Shown piece after piece: positions 1-8,195 of a stretch of 64,000 nucleotides of DNA. The DNA comes from Alkalihalobacillus sp. LMS6. Lineage in GTDB: Bacteria > Bacillota > Bacilli > Bacillales > Bacillaceae_D. Location of the stretch: the NCBI RefSeq assembly GCF_024362765.1, contig NZ_CP093302.1:740001-804000 (forward strand). The letters are read 5' to 3'. Under the pieces are notes generated by a model, which saw only the letters and a program-made list of their open reading frames with translations, had not been told where the DNA came from and did not search any database. A program made the position numbers and the translations under genes. Within the stretch, counting starts at the first letter, position 1, and each line of letters opens with the position of its first letter.

Positions 1-1407
1 AGTTCCTGTTGCAGTATGGTCTTTACGTGGTAAAGACATGGCGTAATACGTTCCTTCTTTTTTTGCTTGAAGGTTGTTAAGAAATGTTTGAACCGATTTA
101 TTTTTATCGTTAATAAAAAAGTGATATGTGCGTGCTTGTTTCTTCTGCGGGTGTCCGTGCCAAAGTTGGTTGGCGAGGGACTCATCATAGTCTTTATGTA
201 AAAAAGGCCCCCATACCTCAGCATCTTCCTCGTCAAAATCAAAGCATAACACTCCGACAAATTGATCATTTTTTGTCGCAACGAGACAGTCTTCTAAAAG
301 GATGTTCTCTTCCACTAACGTACTTTCTATCTCCGCAGCATCTGTTCCGCAGTAACCAATATGTGCTTCTGGTCGTTGATTCAAGTTTGCCAGGAGTTTG
401 GCTAACGTACGATAGCACTCTGCTGAATGAAAGACTAGATCTGGTTGCTTTTTCATGAACGTCAATGTTTGAATAGCATTGATTTCAAAAGAACGGTCAA
501 TCTGGGAAAACGGCTTAATCGCAGCAATCAGTGCGCCGATAACAGGTGCTACACTTGGTGTAATGACCGCATAATGGTCCTTTTGTTTTGATAGTGCAGA
601 TTGAACTAACGGAATTAGAACTGAATCCTGTTCTAAAATGCCGCCTGTTAACACGAGAGGAATAGTGTCTTGAAACGAAGCTTTTTTTGTGAGTGCTAAA
701 ACGTTCGTTGCAATAGCCGCTGCTTCACTTGCGATAATCTTTGTGGCGACAGAGTCTTTTTGCTTATACGCTTGGAACACAAGTGGACTCAGTTGAGCAA
801 TCGTCTGTTGTCCATTTTTCGCATATAGATAAGGGATAACTTCCTCTATAGAATGAACACGATAATGCTCTGTGATGAGCTGGGTAAGGATGGTTTGAGG
901 ACTTGATTCATCTAACGTAGCGCGCAAGGCTTCGCGGCCAATGGAAAAACCACTTCCCTCATCTCCAAGAAGATAGCCCCAACCGCCAACACGGTGTTCA
1001 ATAGCTTGATCATCAACCGCATAGCTAACAGAACCGGTACCGGAAATTTGAATCATGCCTTGTTCGCCAAGGGTTCCTGAATATAGTGCGGCAATGGCAT
1101 CATGGGTCACAACAATCTGACTGTCGTTTGGGAGCAGGGGCATGAGTGCTTGTTTGATAGCATTTTGGTATACAGGTTGACTTGCGCCTGAAATTCCGCA
1201 ATAAATCGAGTGAACCAATTCATACGCAGTTTTGTGCTGTCGCTTTAATTGGTTAAGTAAGTGCGTTAATCTGGAGATACATATGTCCAGCCCTATACGA
1301 TTAGGGTTGGTTGCACCAATTGTTTGAAAGGCAAGAATATGACCTTCATCAGTGCCGATAACCGCTGACGTTTTCGTCCCGCCTCCGTCAATTCCGATAT
1401 AATACAT
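1..1407 (-). CDS. Amino-sugar kinase (BadF/BadG family) fused to a GNAT-like domain, partial
   Basis: The reading frame opens at the ATG at 1407-1405 and has no stop before the window edge, so the gene is cut at its 3' end (at least 469 residues). Residues 1-300 match the N-acetylglucosamine kinase branch of the BadF/BadG/BcrA ATPase family: phosphate-binding GIDGGGTKTS at the N terminus, SGTGSVSYAV around residue 130, RVGGWGYLLGDEGSGFSIG and LVLTGGIL near residue 265. Known members phosphorylate GlcNAc, MurNAc or related sugars in the cytosol. From about residue 318 the frame continues into a second module (AHIGYCGTDAAEIESTL, FVGVLCFDFDEEDAEVWGPF) that resembles the N-terminal part of GNAT acetyltransferases. 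No ribosome site precedes the internal ATG at 456, so a fusion is favoured over two genes. The neighbouring anmK-nagZ-namZ genes suggest a role in wall-sugar salvage. Confidence 0.82.
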   Translation of the reverse strand, partial: MYYIGIDGGGTKTSAVIGTDEGHILAFQTIGATNPNRIGLDICISRLTHLLNQLKRQHKTAYELVHSIYCGISGASQPVYQNAIKQALMPLLPNDSQIVVTHDAIAALYSGTLGEQGMIQISGTGSVSYAVDDQAIEHRVGGWGYLLGDEGSGFSIGREALRATLDESSPQTILTQLITEHYRVHSIEEVIPYLYAKNGQQTIAQLSPLVFQAYKQKDSVATKIIASEAAAIATNVLALTKKASFQDTIPLVLTGGILEQDSVLIPLVQSALSKQKDHYAVITPSVAPVIGALIAAIKPFSQIDRSFEINAIQTLTFMKKQPDLVFHSAECYRTLAKLLANLNQRPEAHIGYCGTDAAEIESTLVEENILLEDCLVATKNDQFVGVLCFDFDEEDAEVWGPFLHKDYDESLANQLWHGHPQKKQARTYHFFINDKNKSVQTFLNNLQAKKEGTYYAMSLPRKDHTATGT

Positions 1408-1490
1408 GTCGATCATCCTTTCTGACTCTAATCATAGCCGAATAAAAGAAGAATCGCTATAATAGATAGATAATTGAATCAATTTTCGTG

Positions 1491-1533
1491 TGGCGGACGC
1501 TTTCACCACAGTTACTGCCTTTGCATTTCGCAG
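1491..1533 (+). repeat. Possible degenerate copy of dispersed intergenic repeat
   Basis: The stretch beginning TGGCGGACGCTTTC then ACCACAG resembles the first part of the repeat copies at 26711 and 33928, after which the match is interrupted by a deletion and resumes weakly (TTTGCA, CGCAG). It lies in the roughly 300-base divergent gap between the kinase and glcD. Apart from this I see no gene in the gap. It must carry the two divergent promoters, but no convincing promoter match was found. Confidence 0.35.
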
Positions 1534-1711
1534 AAACCTCTTTAATAACTATGGGTACGTGCTGGTAGGCCATGGCCATTTAATAAAGTGGAAGTTGTAT
1601 GCGTTGTCATTCGCAGGTTAATTAGTAACTCGAATGACTTTTGTCATGGTGAGCATAAGGATCTAAATAAAACGACGACAGAGTGAAAATAGAACGTTGT
1701 TGAAGGGATGG

Positions 1712-3133
1712 ATGAGCGTGATAAGCGAACAAATAAAACAAGAATTTATTCAAATTGTCGGTGTACAAAACTATGAAGATTCATCAGCAAGTAAATTGGT
1801 CTACTCTTTTGATGCTACGCCTGGATTCCAAGCGATGCCGGATGCGGTGATTTCACCTCGAAATAAAGATGAGGTCGCACGTGTAGTAAAGGTATGCCAT
1901 GTACATAGCATACCAATTGTGCCAAGAGGAGCGGGTACGAATTTAAGTGCAGGTACAACGCCTTTAGCCGGAGGGATTGTGCTACTTTTTAAACACTTAG
2001 ATCAAATTATTGAGCTTGATGAAGCTAATTTAACCGTTACCGTTCAGCCTGGAGTGAATACATTGGAACTCATTCAGTTTGTTGAAGAAAGAGGGTTGTT
2101 TTATCCACCAGATCCAAGCTCAATGAAAATTTCTCAAATTGGCGGAAACATTAGTGAAAATTCTGGAGGGTTACGAGGGTTAAAATACGGCGTCACGAGG
2201 GATTATGTGCTCGGGCTTGAGGTTGTTTTAGCAAATGGAGAGGTCATTCGAACAGGTGGAAAATTGGCTAAAGATGTGGCAGGTTATGATTTAACGTCGC
2301 TTATGGTCGGATCTGAAGGGACATTAGGCATTGTAACAGAAGCCATTTTGAAGCTTATTCCTAAGCCTGAAACGATACAAACGGCGCTTGCTTTGTTTGA
2401 CAGTATGGATGCTGCGGCCCGAGCTGTTTCCAAAATTATCGCAGAGCGAGTGATTCCAGCGACGCTTGAATTTTTAGATCGGCCAACTTTACAAGTAGTA
2501 GAAGACTATTCTCAAATTGGGTTGCCGACAGATGTCGAAGCGGTATTACTAATTGAACAAGATGGGGTAGCGGATCAAGTCCAACAAGATATGGAGAAAA
2601 TTGTTAGGATTTGTGAAGAAGCTGGTGCCCAATCTGTTCGACTTGCACAGTCGGCAGTGGAAGCAGAACAGCTTCGTACAGCTCGTCGTTCTGCACTGTC
2701 GGCCCTCGCACGGTTAAAGCCAACGACTATATTAGAAGATGCAACCGTTCCCCGGTCAGAAATTGCAACGATGGTGAAAAAAATTAATGAAATTGCGTTA
2801 CATTATCGCATTAAGATTTGCACATTTGGTCACGCTGGTGATGGGAATTTGCATCCGACTTGTTTAACAGATGCTCGTGATAAAGATGAGATGGAACGAG
2901 TCGAGCAGGCGTTAGAAGATATTTTTACGGCGGCAATTGAATTAGGTGGAACGATTACAGGAGAACACGGGGTCGGCGCAATGAAAGCACCTTATTTGCA
3001 TCTGAAGTTAGGTGAAGAAGGGATTGCAGCGATGAAGGCCATTAAGACGGGTCTTGATCCAAAAAACATTTTAAATCCTAACAAGATATTTGCGAAATCA
3101 AACCGTAAGCGAGTGGTGGTGGGTGTGGAATGA
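1712..3133 (+). CDS. glcD: Glycolate/lactate oxidase, FAD-binding subunit GlcD
   Basis: This is a flavin-dependent 2-hydroxyacid dehydrogenase subunit of about 473 residues, the usual GlcD length. It oxidises glycolate or lactate to the 2-oxoacid and passes electrons to the iron-sulfur partner. The FAD-binding PCMH part carries IVPRGAGTNLSAGTTPLAGG (near residue 70) and ISENSGGLRGLKYG. The C-terminal FAD-oxidase part carries CTFGHAGDGNLHP and GTITGEHGVGAMKAPYL. The frame is open back to TTG 1697; ATG 1712 or GTG 1718 is likelier because AAGGG lies at 1703-1707. The stop overlaps the start of glcF (ATGA at 3130-3133), so the two are translationally coupled. It resembles B. subtilis YsfC. Confidence 0.88.
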   Translation: MSVISEQIKQEFIQIVGVQNYEDSSASKLVYSFDATPGFQAMPDAVISPRNKDEVARVVKVCHVHSIPIVPRGAGTNLSAGTTPLAGGIVLLFKHLDQIIELDEANLTVTVQPGVNTLELIQFVEERGLFYPPDPSSMKISQIGGNISENSGGLRGLKYGVTRDYVLGLEVVLANGEVIRTGGKLAKDVAGYDLTSLMVGSEGTLGIVTEAILKLIPKPETIQTALALFDSMDAAARAVSKIIAERVIPATLEFLDRPTLQVVEDYSQIGLPTDVEAVLLIEQDGVADQVQQDMEKIVRICEEAGAQSVRLAQSAVEAEQLRTARRSALSALARLKPTTILEDATVPRSEIATMVKKINEIALHYRIKICTFGHAGDGNLHPTCLTDARDKDEMERVEQALEDIFTAAIELGGTITGEHGVGAMKAPYLHLKLGEEGIAAMKAIKTGLDPKNILNPNKIFAKSNRKRVVVGVE

Positions 3134-4470
3134 ATCAAGATGTAAAAGAACGCGTTCAAGCAGGTTTTAAAGAGCGAATGGATTATGACGAGCTATTGAA
3201 TTGTATGCGGTGTGGGTTCTGTTTGCCTTCTTGTCCAACCTACATTGAGTCTGGAAAAAATGAGCTGCACTCTCCGCGCGGACGTATCGCGTTGATGAAA
3301 GCGGTGGTTGATGGAGAAATTGAGCCAGATGAAGAGGTAAAGCGTTCGCTTGATTTGTGCCTAGGTTGTCGTGCTTGTGAACCAGTTTGTCCATCGGGAG
3401 TCAAGTATGGTCATTTACTGGAAGAAGCAAGAGATATTATTTATCAGGAGGAGCAACTTTCTTTTCCAATAAAAGGATTAAGGCATCTTGTCTTTGCGCA
3501 GCTTTTTCCACATCAACAGCGGATGGTTGGATTGATGGGGCTTGTTCGTTTGTATCAGCAAACAGGTGTGCAAGCGGTGACAAGGAAGCTTGGATTATTA
3601 AAGCCATTTCCAGAAACAATGCAGATGATGGAGCGAGTCTTACCGCCTATTCCGAAGAAGAAAGAAATGAAAAACCGTCCAACGCAATTAAAAAGTTTAC
3701 AAACAAACAGGAATAAACAAGTTGCTTTTTTTAGCGGTTGTTTGATGGATACGGTTTTTATGCAAACGAATGAAGCAACAAAGAAGCTATTGCAGTATGC
3801 GGGCTGTGATATTGTGATTCCGCAAACGCAAGGATGCTGTGGAGCATTGCATGGTCATAGTGGTGAAAAAGAACGTGCGAAAGAGATGGCGAAACAAAAT
3901 ATTGCGGCATTTGAAGAAGCTGGTGTCGACTACATTATTACAAATGCAGGTGGATGTGGAGCGTTTCTTGTTGATTACGATCATCTTTTACAAGGAGAAC
4001 CGCAGTGGGCTGAACGGGCACGCATTTTCACTTCAAAAATTAAAGACGTTACAGCTATTTTAGTCGAGTTAGAATTTCATAAACAGCCGCTTCAATTACC
4101 CGATGAAATCGTCACGTATCAAGATTCCTGTCATTTACGGAATGGGCAAAAAACATTTAAAGAGCCACGCATATTGTTGCAAGCAATAGCAGGGGCTACT
4201 TATGTAGAAATGAAAGATGCAGACCGGTGCTGTGGGTCTGCTGGAATCTACAATATTCTTGAACCTACTATGTCTATGCAAATTCTTGACTATAAAATGG
4301 AACAGAGTAAGCGAACCAAAGCCCAAACCATTGTCACCACTAATCCAGGGTGCTTGTTGCAAATGATGGTAGGAATTGAGAAGCATGGAGACGCTAAAAC
4401 AATGAGAGCGGTGCACATTGTCGATCTTTTATTAGAAGCATTTGAAAATGGCGCACAAGTACGAACATAA
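3130..4470 (+). CDS. glcF: Glycolate/lactate oxidase, iron-sulfur subunit GlcF
   Basis: This 446-residue protein is the electron-transfer partner of GlcD. Two 4Fe-4S ferredoxin motifs lie near the N terminus (CMRCGFCLPSCP and CLGCRACEPVCP). They are followed by two cysteine-rich CCG domains (SGCLMDTVF, GCCGALHGHSG, DSCHLRNGQ, RCCGSAGIYN), typical of GlcF, heterodisulfide reductase HdrB and LutA. It corresponds to B. subtilis YsfD. It overlaps glcD by four bases and is followed directly by a perfect terminator, so glcDF is a closed two-gene operon. Whether the substrate is glycolate or lactate cannot be told from the sequence. Confidence 0.88.
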   Translation: MNQDVKERVQAGFKERMDYDELLNCMRCGFCLPSCPTYIESGKNELHSPRGRIALMKAVVDGEIEPDEEVKRSLDLCLGCRACEPVCPSGVKYGHLLEEARDIIYQEEQLSFPIKGLRHLVFAQLFPHQQRMVGLMGLVRLYQQTGVQAVTRKLGLLKPFPETMQMMERVLPPIPKKKEMKNRPTQLKSLQTNRNKQVAFFSGCLMDTVFMQTNEATKKLLQYAGCDIVIPQTQGCCGALHGHSGEKERAKEMAKQNIAAFEEAGVDYIITNAGGCGAFLVDYDHLLQGEPQWAERARIFTSKIKDVTAILVELEFHKQPLQLPDEIVTYQDSCHLRNGQKTFKEPRILLQAIAGATYVEMKDADRCCGSAGIYNILEPTMSMQILDYKMEQSKRTKAQTIVTTNPGCLLQMMVGIEKHGDAKTMRAVHIVDLLLEAFENGAQVRT

Positions 4471-4489
4471 ATGATGTTCGTACTTTTTC
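4458..4489 (+). terminator. Terminator of glcDF
   Basis: A perfect 11-bp inverted repeat (AGTACGAACAT / ATGTTCGTACT) with a five-base loop is followed by a T run. Its left arm overlaps the end of glcF. Confidence 0.85.
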
Positions 4490-4535
4490 CGGATTCACTA
4501 CAGGATTGAGAGGCTTGTCCAGATGTGCACCACCG

Positions 4536-5360
4536 CTATCGTAAAAATTCAATGGCAGCACGGGTTTCATTAAGATGCGTCACGGTTTTATCGTATTGTA
4601 AAGAAGCCACACACATAAATAAAATATCGATAACTTGTAATTGTGCGATCCGCGATGAGGTGGCGCCACTGCGGAACGTGGGCTCTTTTGTTGCCGATGT
4701 AAATAACGGGATGTCGGCTTGTTCAGAGACAATGGACTGGCCATACTTACATAAACTAATCGTCGTTAATCCTTTTGATTTTGCAATTTCCAGAAACTGC
4801 TTCACTTCTTTCGTTTGTCCTGAAAAAGAGATGCCGATCGCGACATCTTGATCATTTCCCGTTGAGACAAGTGTAGATGCCAAATGGATATCTGAAAAAG
4901 CGTAAGCGGTCTTGTCAATTCGAAGAAATTTTTGCAAGGCGTCTTGGGCAATGATGCTTGAAGCCCCGATGCCAAAAAAGTGTATTTTGCGAGCGGTCTT
5001 CAGTACATGCACGGCTTTTTCAAGTTGGCGAGTGTCTAAAAGTTCCGCCGTCTCTTGGATCGTTTGAATCGAATTGTTGGTCATTTTATCAATAATGGAC
5101 GTAAGAGACTCGTTCGGTTCGATGTCTCGTACACCAGGATCATTGTGTTTTTGGAGATCGCCTGCAATTCGAAGCTTTAAGTCAGGTAGTCCTTTTAGCC
5201 CAAGAGATTTGCATAGCCGAATAACTGCAGCACTACTCGTATCGCTTCGTTTGCCAATCTCGTTTGCCGTAAGGGAGATGACGTCTTTAGGATGATTCAT
5301 TATATAGTTAGCGATTTTCTTCTCTGATGGAGGGAGAGATGGAAGCATTTCGGTTAACAT
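4536..5360 (-). CDS. RpiR/MurR-family transcriptional regulator
   Basis: This regulator of about 274 residues has an N-terminal helix-turn-helix (TANEIGKRSDTSSAAVIRLC, near residue 40) and a C-terminal SIS sugar-phosphate-binding domain (IHFFGIGASSIIAQDAL, and FSGQTKEVKQFLEIAKSKG). RpiR proteins of this type, such as MurR of B. subtilis and E. coli, respond to MurNAc-6-phosphate or related sugar phosphates. The frame is open to 5396, but ATG 5360 has the best ribosome site (GGTGGA about 7 bases upstream). It lies downstream of namZ-nagZ-anmK on the same strand, so it is the natural regulator of this salvage cluster. Confidence 0.85.
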   Translation of the reverse strand: MLTEMLPSLPPSEKKIANYIMNHPKDVISLTANEIGKRSDTSSAAVIRLCKSLGLKGLPDLKLRIAGDLQKHNDPGVRDIEPNESLTSIIDKMTNNSIQTIQETAELLDTRQLEKAVHVLKTARKIHFFGIGASSIIAQDALQKFLRIDKTAYAFSDIHLASTLVSTGNDQDVAIGISFSGQTKEVKQFLEIAKSKGLTTISLCKYGQSIVSEQADIPLFTSATKEPTFRSGATSSRIAQLQVIDILFMCVASLQYDKTVTHLNETRAAIEFLR

Positions 5361-5420
5361 GACTAATCCACCAGTCATAAAAGCCATAAGAATCAACTCT
5401 TTCTAGGTATTCATTGGTTC

Positions 5421-5430
5421 TAGTATACTA
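5421..5430 (-). promoter_or_regulatory. Palindrome in the promoter region of the RpiR gene
   Basis: TAGTATACTA is a perfect 10-bp palindrome about 60 bases upstream of the regulator start. It contains a -10-like TATACT. A matching -35 at the right distance is not clear. It could be a promoter element or an autoregulatory site. Confidence 0.3.
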
Positions 5431-5447
5431 AATTTTAATTCGGACAA

Positions 5448-5480
5448 CACCCACCTCCTAAGAATAAAGGAGGTAGGGTG
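5448..5480 (-). other. Stem-loop at the end of namZ
   Basis: CACCCACCTCC pairs with GGAGGTAGGGTG, with one bulge and a ten-base loop overlapping the namZ stop codon. No T run follows on the minus strand, so it is not a standard intrinsic terminator. It may stabilise the upstream mRNA end or partly separate namZ from the regulator gene. Confidence 0.4.
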
Positions 5481-6609
5481 CTCTTTGGTTTAAAAATGTT
5501 GCTGTGTCTCGATCCTTTTTTTCAAGATAAGACGAGAGATCATTCTGTAGTATGGCATTTCTTAATGTGTCCGTTCCAGCAAGAAGATCAAACATATAGT
5601 GACCATTCTGTTGTGCGACAAATGTAAAATCGTCAGGATAAAGCTGAGCAATTAAATGAATTATTTTTATGCCACTTGATACGGGCTCATAGAGATTTCG
5701 GTTAACAAGGTGAAGCTGAATGCCATGACACTGCTCACCGTTGTATTTTTGATAAGTAGGAACAAATGAAGTCTGCCGTGCAATGACACCAGGAAGCTGA
5801 AGGGCATTGACTGCTTTTGCTAGCGCATACCCATCTATAAAGGGAGCCCCGAATTGTTCAAATGGTTTCGTGGTTCCTCTTCCTTCAGATACGTTCGTTC
5901 CTTCTAGTAAACAAGTTCCGGGATAAAGAATCGCCATATCAAGGGTTGGGGCATTAGGTGAAGGAAGTACCCAAGAAAGGTTAGTGTCATCGTAGAACAT
6001 ATTCCGCGTCCAACCTTCCATTTTTACGACATGAAGCTCGCATTTATAGCCAAACTCTTCTTTAAATAAACAAGCCAGTTCTCCAACCGTCATACCGTGG
6101 CGGTTGGTTAGAGGGAGTAGCCCAACAAACGAACGAAATGCTTCTTCGACGATTGTCCCTTCAACAGAAAGACCACCTATTGGATTTGGCCGATCGAGCA
6201 CAATGAGCGCTTTTTTGTTTTCCTGACATGCCTCCATCATATACGCCATTGTATAGATGTACGTATAGTAACGAGAGCCGATGTCTTGTAAATCAAATAA
6301 GATGACATCTACCTCTTCAAGCATGTTAGGCGTTGGTTTTCTCGTCTTGCCATACAAGCTGTATACGGGTAGACCTGTATGCGGATCAATGCTGGAATCA
6401 ATGTGTTCCCCCTCTTTTGCATCGCCACGAATGCCATGTTCAGGAGCAAACAGGGAGACGAGATTCACTTCTGGGTGTTGATGAAGGAGGTCAATGCTCG
6501 GGTGCAAATCCCGATTAACCCCGGTTAAATTCGACAATAAGCCTACACGCTTTCCTTTAACAAATTTGTACTCTGATTGTAAAAAGCAATCAATTCCAAG
6601 TTTCATCAT
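5458..6609 (-). CDS. namZ: NamZ/YbbC-like exo-beta-N-acetylmuramidase (DUF1343)
   Basis: This 383-residue protein belongs to the DUF1343 family. The B. subtilis member YbbC (NamZ) has been shown to release MurNAc from the non-reducing end of MurNAc-GlcNAc fragments. Visible family motifs are GLLSNLTGVNRD, LFAPEHGIRGDAKEGEHID, DLQDIGSRYYTYIYTM, LDRPNPIGG and EGRGTTKPFEQFGAPF. B. subtilis NamZ is secreted, but this one starts directly with the catalytic fold (MMKLGIDCFLQSEYKF) and has no signal peptide, so it should act in the cytosol. An AAAGGAG ribosome site precedes the start. It is 15 bases downstream of nagZ in the same operon. Confidence 0.85.
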   Translation of the reverse strand: MMKLGIDCFLQSEYKFVKGKRVGLLSNLTGVNRDLHPSIDLLHQHPEVNLVSLFAPEHGIRGDAKEGEHIDSSIDPHTGLPVYSLYGKTRKPTPNMLEEVDVILFDLQDIGSRYYTYIYTMAYMMEACQENKKALIVLDRPNPIGGLSVEGTIVEEAFRSFVGLLPLTNRHGMTVGELACLFKEEFGYKCELHVVKMEGWTRNMFYDDTNLSWVLPSPNAPTLDMAILYPGTCLLEGTNVSEGRGTTKPFEQFGAPFIDGYALAKAVNALQLPGVIARQTSFVPTYQKYNGEQCHGIQLHLVNRNLYEPVSSGIKIIHLIAQLYPDDFTFVAQQNGHYMFDLLAGTDTLRNAILQNDLSSYLEKKDRDTATFLNQRAPYLLYS

Positions 6610-6623
6610 CTAAACTCCTTTCT

Positions 6624-8171
6624 TTAAAGTGTTACAGGAGATGTCCCTGTTAATTGAATTTTTCCAAACAATGCAGCAGCAGCAACTTCTAAAGCAGGGT
6701 AGCTAAATTCGTACGTGTTGATGTAGCTCGCAATCGCATCAGGTACGTGCTGTATGTCATAGGGGCTTCTCATTGCAACAACATGAATCGGGATCTCTGT
6801 TTCTACAAGTTTTTCAACAAGTTGACGCTGGTCTTCTTGAACGGACGCGGAGAGTAATCCAATGATAATCGCAGCATAACGCTCATGGATGGCTAAAAGG
6901 TCTACTTCAGATAGAGGCATTTGTACAACTGAAGCATCTGGTTTAAAGGTGAGAATCGCTCGACCTATAGCCGCTTTGGCGTATTGAGGGTCTTCTGCGC
7001 CTGTCTGAGTCGATGCCGGAGGTTCAATGACAAGAATACGGGCTGAGTGACTCGTTATAGGAAGTTGTTCGATTCCTTTTTCAAGCGTGACGCTTTCTCG
7101 ATAGACAGCCTGTGCCTGCTTTTGATGTTGACTATAGTTAATTGGTCGGCGGATTTCTTTATCCAACAGTTTTTGCTTTACCTTTTGAATTCGACAGTAA
7201 GATTCATAGAGTCGTTCTTCAGACAATTTCTTAGCAGACACAGCTTTTTTGATTTCATCGATTGTACCGATTTGTTTTGATAGTGTGTGCGAGATCATGA
7301 CGAGGTCCACTCCTGCTAGTAGTGCTTCCACGCATCCTTTTTCCGTTCCAATTGATTTGCTAATTGCATCCATTTCCATATCATCTGTTGTGATGAGGCC
7401 ATTATAAGAAAGATCTCTACGCAAAAAATTCGTCATAATTGGATAAGATAGCGTTGCTGGAATATGCGCACGTGCATCAAGGGCTGGGAAATGGATATGT
7501 GCCGTCATCACAACATCTGTTCCACATTCAATGCTTTTTTTGAAGGGAACGAGTTCAATTTCGTGAAGACGCTCAAGTGAATGTGAAATAACCGGCATGC
7601 CAAGATGAGAGTCAACGTCTGTATCGCCATGCCCTGGAAAGTGCTTAACAGCGGTAATCATTCCACCGGCTTGTAGGCCTTGAAGAGCTTTTTCGCCGAA
7701 CTGCGCTACGATGTTTGCATCTTCGCCAAAAGAACGAACGCCGATCACCGGATTATTCGGGTTGTTGTTCACATCCAGTACGGGAGCAAGGTTCCAATTA
7801 ATGCCGAGGGAGCGTAATTCTTTCGCCGTAATCTTATACATGTCATAAGCATGCTGAGGATTGCCGGTGGCAGCGAGCGCCATTGCTCCAGGTACTGTTG
7901 TTGTGCCGTCGTCAATGCGTCGAACGATACCATTTTCTTGATCAACCGCAATGAGTAACGGTTTGCTTTGGCCAGACTCTTTGCCGATTTGTTGCAAATG
8001 CGAAGTGAGCGCTCGTATTTCCTCAGGACTACCCATATTTCGAGCAAACAGAATGATGTTGCCGATTTTATATTCCTTTATAAAGGCTTCAGTTTCTTTC
8101 GGGACGGTTGTGCCGTCAAATCCAATGACTAGCGTTTGCCCAATTATGTCTTGTATAGTTGGTTTTTTCAT
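6624..8171 (-). CDS. nagZ: NagZ-type beta-N-acetylglucosaminidase (GH3)
   Basis: This 515-residue GH3 enzyme removes GlcNAc from muropeptides or chito-fragments. The TIM barrel carries the Asp/His motif KHFPGHGDTDVDSHLGMPVI (about residue 180), characteristic of NagZ, and the nucleophile motif ITTDDMEMDAIS. A second alpha/beta domain follows from about residue 360, as in the two-domain B. subtilis NagZ. Unlike that secreted lipoprotein, it has no signal peptide (MKKPTIQDIIGQTLVIGFDG). The start has an AAAGGAG site. It lies between anmK (24 bases upstream) and namZ. Confidence 0.9.
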   Translation of the reverse strand: MKKPTIQDIIGQTLVIGFDGTTVPKETEAFIKEYKIGNIILFARNMGSPEEIRALTSHLQQIGKESGQSKPLLIAVDQENGIVRRIDDGTTTVPGAMALAATGNPQHAYDMYKITAKELRSLGINWNLAPVLDVNNNPNNPVIGVRSFGEDANIVAQFGEKALQGLQAGGMITAVKHFPGHGDTDVDSHLGMPVISHSLERLHEIELVPFKKSIECGTDVVMTAHIHFPALDARAHIPATLSYPIMTNFLRRDLSYNGLITTDDMEMDAISKSIGTEKGCVEALLAGVDLVMISHTLSKQIGTIDEIKKAVSAKKLSEERLYESYCRIQKVKQKLLDKEIRRPINYSQHQKQAQAVYRESVTLEKGIEQLPITSHSARILVIEPPASTQTGAEDPQYAKAAIGRAILTFKPDASVVQMPLSEVDLLAIHERYAAIIIGLLSASVQEDQRQLVEKLVETEIPIHVVAMRSPYDIQHVPDAIASYINTYEFSYPALEVAAAALFGKIQLTGTSPVTL

Positions 8172-8195
8172 CGAATTCTCCTTTCGTTCGAGTGT

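Noticed and set aside
318-456. Separate GNAT gene starting at the ATG at 456
   Set aside because: There is no Shine-Dalgarno sequence and the upstream kinase frame continues without a stop; kept as a fusion, with the caveat in the findings.
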